A DNA stretch of 64,000 nt from Kondoa malvinella (taxonomy: Eukaryota; Basidiomycota; Agaricostilbomycetes; Agaricostilbales; Kondoaceae), in contig BCIM01000002.1 of the NCBI GenBank assembly GCA_039545315.1, positions 1,205,369 to 1,269,368 of the forward strand, written 5' to 3'. Position numbers and translations under genes: made by a program. A model generated the notes under the pieces. It saw only the letters and a list, made by a program, of their open reading frames with translations, made no database searches and was not told the origin of the DNA. This document shows, piece after piece, positions 58,521 to 64,000 of this stretch. Position 1 is the first letter of the stretch; every line of letters begins with the position of its first letter.

Positions 58521-59671
58521 TCAACCAGCGAATTCGTGCTTCACCGAACCTTTCACGCCCTCAGCGCTCAGATCAATCCTAAACACCTGTCCGCCCAAAT
58601 CACCAGCCAGCATCTCCCCGGGTAGCAAAGCCTCGCTTGCTGTTGTCACATACAATTGATCCAAACCCTCACCACCAAAGACTGGACAAGTAACACAACG
58701 AGCTGGTAGTTGAATAGTCAAGTCGTTGATTCCTTCTGGCGTGAAGCGTTCTACGAGACCGGAACCGAATTGAGCTTGGTAGACGTTGCCGTTGGTGCTG
58801 GGTAGAATGAGCGGGATGTAAGGAATGAGAAGAAGGGGGCTTACTCTGTTGTGTGACCGTCTGGATTACCGGCGCCTGTAATGCTGCCTAGTATACCGGG
58901 AGCGGACCGCTTGTTGTTATCGAAGAAGACTTGTTGGTTTGAAAAGGTGCCTTCTTCGAGGTCGTAGTCGAACACATCTGCGCGGTATTAGCATAGCTTG
59001 GCTGAGATGCAAGACATTCACACACATCCGATGGCTCCATCAGTGTGATTGAGATACATCTTGCTCGAGTCCGCATTCCAAGTCGGACCGTTGCCTATCG
59101 CGAAATCGAACGCCTGGACTTGCCTGACTTCCTTTCCTTCTTCATAGACATATAGCTTGCCTACTTGCTCCCCCTTCTTGTTCAGCGAATGAAACCAGAA
59201 CCTTCCCTTTGCGTCACAAGCCCCATCGTTGAACCTCATTGACTCGTCTTTTGGTAGGATGAACTTGAACTCTTCTAGTTTACCATTTTCTGATAAGTAG
59301 CCTAGACCTTGATGTGTTGAACAGATGTAGCTTGGTCTGCTTCGACGGAAAGCTAGAGCGGTGATGTATCGCGATCCAGTGATGGTAATTTCTTTGCGCG
59401 AGACAAAGTCACCCGATGGCGAGAGCTCTTCGAGAACCTTAGTATCGACATGGAATTGATCAAGAGTACGTACGAACGATGTAGAGGATCGATTGAGGTG
59501 AGGCTTCGATGTCCAGGTAGTGAATGGTATTGTCGGACGGGCCTGCAAAGCTGTGAGACTAACCTTGCCGAGCAGGGACTGTCGCTGACGATAGAGTATG
59601 GCCTCTCCTAGCACCATGCGCGGTTCATGCTTGGAGAATGCCTCCGTCACTTTGAGGATTCGAGGTGCCAT
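58521..59671 (-). CDS. SMP-30/gluconolactonase family beta-propeller protein
   Basis: Five or six exons from ATG at 59671 give about 310 residues. Landmarks of the six-bladed propeller are VLGEAILYRPSDNTIHYLDIEAS after splicing (the metal-binding Glu is in LGE), MRFNDGACDAKGRFWF (Asn and Asp ligands), IGNGPTWNADSSKMYLNHTDG, and GNPDGHTTDTNGNVYQA. Relatives hydrolyse sugar lactones. The frame is open upstream of the ATG, and that part looks like a mitochondrial presequence (LSFRARTAARVIHH), so a longer form starting in another exon is possible. Two introns inside the first blade were found only because the unspliced frame lacks the motif. Confidence 0.85.
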
Positions 59672-60489
59672 TTGAGAGGGGACTTCTGAAGAGGTGCGAG
59701 AGCTTGTAGCACACGAGAAGGGCCTCGAAATATCACAGCTCAAGAGAGATGCAGAGGGCCTGAAAGAAGTATTGTAGCTTGGGTGATGGATAACCCGTGC
59801 AGCTGTACGAGCTCGGAAGGACAGCAAAGACGGAAGAGACGGAAAGGAAGGAATCTAAGAGCAGTATCAGAGCTATTTGCACCTTTGAATGAGAACACTC
59901 ACCTTGCTCGTTGCATTTCAACCAGATGACGGTTCTTGCTTCTTGTCCACGAGTCCTCCACAATTGTCCGCGTATTAGGGCCGTGACATATACAGGAGAA
60001 GCACCCCAATTTGCGACGATGAAGGATGAGAGACTCGGACGGCACAGCTTCACAGCAAGCAATAGTGTGTGTTTGCAATGATGTGACATTGAGATACAAC
60101 ACTTTACAGTTGCCGCCTTCCACAGCCCTCTTAAGACGCAACCGCGCTACTCATTCATAACTCTGCGTGCTACTGGCAGCTAAGCGTTGTCCCATGTTCA
60201 ACCCAGCATCACACCAGGAAAGCCTGGTCCAACGCTCTAATGCCTTGATCCCTGGCCCGTCGCTTCGTCTGTCCCTGTCCAATAAGCCGTTTTGGTGACG
60301 ATGAAATTCTTGCGCGCGAAGTCGAATCGGTACGTCTGAGAATTGGCATACAAGTGCGAAGACGGCGAGAAGGTGCATATCATGAACAGGCGTTGGCTGA
60401 CGAAACTTTGTTAGGGACAAGTAGAGTAGACCTATGTCAATAACGACGTACCTGATGCTCCAACCTTGTATCACTCAAACCTTGTTCAT
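59672..60489. other. Intergenic region with a decayed F-box gene leader
   Basis: About 820 bases between two minus-strand genes. It contains the promoter of the SMP-30 gene, a decayed copy of an F-box gene 5' end (59900-60020), and otherwise unremarkable sequence. Long minus-strand frames (59733-60141) show no family resemblance. Confidence 0.5.
59900..60020 (+). pseudogene. Remnant of the 5' end of the F-box-like gene at 62285
   Basis: The stretch from ACGGTTCTTGCTTC to TTGCGACGATGAAGGATG aligns over about 100 bases with 62228-62348, which spans the leader and first codons of the plus-strand F-box gene. The start codon is changed (TATCATGGCC in the intact gene, TATTAGGGCC here), small gaps break the frame, and similarity fades after the equivalent of codon 20. 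Confidence 0.6.
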
Positions 60490-61955
60490 CTAAGTGTCAT
60501 TCCTTAAACCATGCACTTCCCGATAGCCTGGCCCGATACTAAATTGCTCGAGATCTCTTGCGTGCTGCTTGATCGCCTTCTGATCAAGTCGCTGCCAGTC
60601 GCCATTCGCTAATCTTTCCGACGCCTCTACAATTCCTTCTCCTTCCCAAATGGCAATGATTCCGTGGACACCGCGCAACATCATGTCGCAACATTCTTGA
60701 GCATATTCCAGCGACGTCGTTACCGAGTCACCAATTGTCGTGTCGAGCCGGAGCTGTACGCGACAAGTCCGCAAAGCTGGAAACAGATCGCGGCGAAAGA
60801 AGGAGGAAATTCTGTCTATGTTGTCGGGACGCGAGGTTGATTGCTGGCTCATATGGATGTTGAGAGTCAAGCGAGTGACCTTAGGGAAAGGGGATGCTAT
60901 TCTTTCGAGCTCCATAGTAAATCTAGCACTTTCTCCAAGACGGAGCTGCATGTGTGTCAGGGCCGGAAAGAGTGGGCTGAGGAATTCTAGCACATATCGA
61001 GTGTCGTATATATGGAGGTCGATAGCGAGAGCAGTGACTGTTTGAATTGGCCTTGCATTGGTTGGTACTTCATCGTGTAGATTCCAATTGCCGTCCGTCA
61101 ATCTTAAATCGAGAGTTGAGATTTTGTGCAGAGCCTGCAGGCTGGCAAACAAGCCGTCTCGGAAAGCTGGCATATCCTTCCTTCTTTGCGGTACCACTTC
61201 AGTTGTAAGCTTGTACATCACAGAAGGTCCTTGGATTTCGATGAGCGGGCGCAGTAGCCGATGCAAATCGGAAACCCCGATTACTTCCAAAGTACGTAGA
61301 TTGGGCGCAGCAGCCAGGAGAGCAGCAAAAGCTTCCACGATGTATCTCGCATCCATCATGTATTTCATATCCAAAGTAAACTTTAGGCTGCGCAGGGTGC
61401 AAAGGAAAGGCAATGCCAGTAGCTCTGGAGCCAGTGGAAGCGGGGTACAAAGCATGGGAAAAGGCGTCAGTCGGTCTTCGAGAGATTTGAGAGTGAAGGA
61501 TGCCCGAGAGATGCTTGGGCAGCATTTTAAGAGGTCAAGCGTGTCGTGGAACAGACTCGGCCATTCTTCGAGAATCTTCTGGACGCTGACGAGCTCGATG
61601 TTGTCCTCCTCGTCTCGGTAAAGCCTGCCAAAGCGATGCACGATTGCTGCTTCCCTGACGAAGTTGCCAAGCGATAGGCCGCCGCGGTCCTTGATGATGA
61701 CATCGTACAGCCCTGGGTCCAGCTCAAGGTCCTCGCTTTCGATCACGCTGTATAGCACAGCACGAGCAGCAGCTAGAATGGTTCTTGATACTTGACACAG
61801 ATCGGCCAGGAGTGATCGATCATCGCGCGCATCCAAGAAGGAGAAGACGTGATGCCAGAGCTCTACAGGCAGTGCAGGTACACTATCCCAGGCTTTAGCT
61901 TTGCTATAGATGCCTAAGGCAGCACATACTGAGCAGGACTTGTTACTTCGGTCAT
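60490..61955 (-). CDS. F-box-like protein with degenerate leucine-rich repeats
   Basis: Two exons (complement of 60490-61882 and 61930-61955) give 472 residues, starting MTEVTSPAH joined to VPALPVELWHHVFSFLDARD, an F-box. It continues LLADLCQVSRTILAAARAVLYS, the part typical of fungal F-box proteins. The remainder is leucine-rich, with segments such as APNLRTLEVIGVSDL, LPFLCTLRSLKFTLD and FPKVTRLTLNIHMS. The small first exon was found by phase: the frame has no nearby ATG, and the intron 61883-61929 is well formed. Presumably an SCF adaptor with unknown substrate. It diverges from another F-box-like gene. Confidence 0.78.
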
Positions 61956-62284
61956 TTCTCGATGACTTGATTCGGCCAGATAAGAGAGCGATTGACAGCG
62001 CTTGGCCTATCAGTCAAGCTGAATGTGCAGAATATCCTTTGCGTCGCTCAGAAGCAAATAGGGCAAGTCGATGTTCGATCTCGAGTCGAGGGGAGACCGA
62101 ACACGCAAGAGTTGGACAGGATGCACTCTAGAGCAGTAGACACATCAAATCTGCGTATTATACGCTCCAAAGAGACCACTCACTTTGCCCGTATCGTTCC
62201 AACCAACTTCCAATTCCAACCTGACGATGACGATTCTTGCTCCTGTTCGACGAGTCCTGAGCCCTCAACGATTGTCCGTATATC
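61956..62284. promoter_or_regulatory. Divergent promoter of two F-box-like genes
   Basis: About 330 bases between divergent starts. Its right part (from about 62228) is the sequence that also occurs in decayed form near 59920-60000. No gene is seen. Confidence 0.45.
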
Positions 62285-63459
62285 ATGGCCGCAGCATATA
62301 CTAGACTAGAAAAGGAGAAGCCGCCCAAACTGGCGACGATAAACGATGTCCCTATAGAACTGATTGAAGAGATCAGGTTGGTCAAGCTGTGTGCAGATGC
62401 GAATAACGTCTGAGGCGAGTCTCTAGTGATTGGGTCGCCATCAATGCAACAGGAGCTGCACTGCCTCTGAAGCCAGGCGGTCCCTCGTTCGCCAATCCGC
62501 TCTGGCGCAGCTCCTCCAAGTCGGATCTCGTCAACTTTGCTTCTACATGCCGCACCTTTCGCGTGGCTAGCTACAAGCACTTGCCAGAATTCTCAAAGGA
62601 CATTACCATCTTTTCCTTTTTTGAGCTGGAACGAATAAGAGACGATACTGCTTTGCGCTCGCGTATCTCCCCACACGTCAGGTAATTACCGGAGTCCCTC
62701 TCACTCCGACTCGTCTGATTGATCTACAGACACATCTCGCTCAACTTTACTATCCCACTAGCTATATCTGTCGAAAGACTCAATCGCGCAATGGTAGTGC
62801 TCTGTCTTCATCCTGGTCTGGATGCGCCTGTCCTGCCCCACCTCGAAGGAATCTCTTTCGCTTCCAAATTCCTCAATTCATACTCTGCTCATGGGAATAT
62901 GCGAAAAGACTGGCAAGCGGAAATACGGCAAGCTGGCTTAACAGGTTGGCGGGCTACCCTACTTGGTGGTGTAGCACAAGCTTCAGCTGTTTTAGCCGGT
63001 GGCCAAGATATTATGGAACGCTTTGGAGATGCCGAAGTACTCTTCCTACGTGGTCAATGGTCAAGAGGGCACGACATTGTTTTTAAATCACATATCCCAC
63101 CTCCATTCTCGACGGAATCCATCGCTCATCTACCTCTGAGACTACTCGTTACGCCCTTTTCGCCTACTTCACCTAAACCACCTCCATTACTATCTCATCC
63201 GGCTCATCACGCTTCTCATCTAATGTTGACTAAACTACTCAAAACGGCTAAAACGGCAATTTCGACACCTTTGCGAAAGTATCCCGCAACAGAAAGGGTG
63301 CAACATGCTTGGGAGCTGAAAGAATGGGATGAGAAGAGGGAGAACGAGATGATTGGCTTTGGGTACGATATTAGGGGGACGGTGCTCTTCGTTGCTGGTC
63401 TGGTCGACAAAGTCATGTTCAGGGTGCCTGAGCCTAGCGTAATGGGTGCGTTGGATTGA
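62285..63459 (+). CDS. F-box-like protein
   Basis: Three exons (62285-62376, 62427-62681, 62730-63459) give 358 residues. The N-terminus LATINDVPIELIEEI is F-box-like but interrupted by the first intron, and VNFASTCRTFRVASYKHLPEF is the second helix region. The C-terminal ~240 residues contain hydrophobic segments, a Gly/Ala patch (LLGGVAQASAVLAGGQD) and a His/Pro stretch. They do not show clear leucine-rich repeats, so the rest may be another fold. It is near a second F-box-like gene and a decayed copy of its own leader, which points to local duplication. Confidence 0.7.
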
Positions 63460-63651
63460 GACAGTGCAAGGGTGCCGCATTCGGGAGGTGGTCGTGGGTT
63501 GTACAGTCTCGGGGACATTGTATCAAATGTATCTACTGTCTATTTTTCATGTCGTGCACAAATGGTTCATGTGTTAAATCTCTCAAAAGGTTCCCTGCCT
63601 TCGTCAATGACTGTGAACATGTGGTTACATGCTTTTTTATGTAGTGGTATT

Positions 63652-64000
63652 TCATGCCCATTTGCCGATGACGGTCATGGCTGATTCGTATCATCATCAG
63701 TCTCAGATCTAGTAGTCGAAGGGTGGACATACCTATTAGACCAGCAAAGAGTGAAGCGAGGGCAATAAGGACCTTGGAGTTCTTGGCGGCCGCAAGTTCG
63801 CCATGCAACCACTAGACATTCGTCAGATGGGTCACATGTACTGATAGATAGTATGAAGGACTCACGTCATGCGCCAGTAGCTCAACTAGTCCAACGTAGA
63901 GCAGAATACCGGCTGAGATGGAATCGAGAACACCGATGGAAATGAGCGCTGCTCGACCATTGACGTTGTAGGTCTCGTGCACTGCCACACCAATTGATAT
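63652..64000 (-). CDS. ZIP family zinc transporter, C-terminal part (5' end outside window)
   Basis: The frame is open to the right edge, so the start is missing. Three visible exon pieces read ISIGVAVHETYNVNG, ALISIGVLDSISAGILLYVGLVELLAHD, then WLHGELAAAKNSK, ALASLFAGLI, and finally AMTVIGKWA with the stop at 63652. This is the last two or three transmembrane helices of fungal Zrt1/Zrt2-type transporters, with the helix 5 His-Glu pair (HE in AVHETY) that forms the metal site. It brings zinc or iron into the cytosol. Direction of transport and metal cannot be told from this part. Confidence 0.88.

Noticed and set aside
1..64000. Mobile elements, tRNA, rRNA and CRISPR arrays
   Set aside because: I looked for transposase or reverse transcriptase motifs, long terminal repeats, tRNA box motifs and regular spaced repeats and found none convincing.

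Overview
The window is nuclear DNA from a fungus, most likely a basidiomycete. Genes are packed on both strands. Almost every gene is split by many short introns, roughly 45-85 bases, with GT donors and AG acceptors, and several introns are in frame so that they read through as coding. I rebuilt the exon models by hand, checking codon phase across each junction and agreement with known families. A mitochondrial complex I subunit, a Medusa-type regulator, MscS channels with EF-hands and fungal-type bestrophins fit a filamentous or dimorphic basidiomycete; the lower taxonomy is a guess. I see no transposon, rRNA, tRNA or CRISPR array.

Layout. 1-13.3 kb: the end of a serine-rich gene, a Medusa (MedA) developmental regulator and an HSF-type transcription factor diverging from a 1.4 kb control region, chaperonin subunit CCT4, and a PAS-kinase-like protein kinase with its own 1.4 kb upstream region. 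13.7-22.5 kb: a coiled-coil protein and a sideroflexin sharing a 48-base promoter, a bestrophin-like channel, the ATP synthase inhibitor IF1 and ATP synthase subunit h sharing a 93-base promoter, and the complex I PSST subunit. Four of these are nuclear genes for mitochondrial proteins. 22.8-32 kb: SQS1 (R3H/G-patch splicing factor), an EF-hand MscS channel, an IMPACT-domain protein and the ALG2 mannosyltransferase. 32-44.6 kb: unknown proteins, VPS72 of the SWR1 complex, SF3A1, an F-box-like protein and a nucleotide-sugar transporter-like protein.

45-52 kb: RPA3, an unrecognised OB-fold-like protein and a DNA 3'-phosphatase lie side by side, a small cluster of genes for single-stranded DNA and repair. 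They are followed by eIF2B epsilon and a membrane-anchored esterase-like protein that has lost its catalytic residues. 52-64 kb: a single-pass membrane protein, a PHO89-type phosphate transporter, ETT1/NRO1, an SMP-30 family protein, two divergent F-box-like genes with a decayed copy of one leader nearby, and the C-terminus of a ZIP zinc transporter at the right edge.

The most unusual features are an apparent AT-AC intron inside the HSF DNA-binding domain, extremely short head-to-head promoters (32, 48, 63, 93 and 114 bases between start codons), the OB-fold gene paired with RPA3, and the esterase pseudoenzyme.
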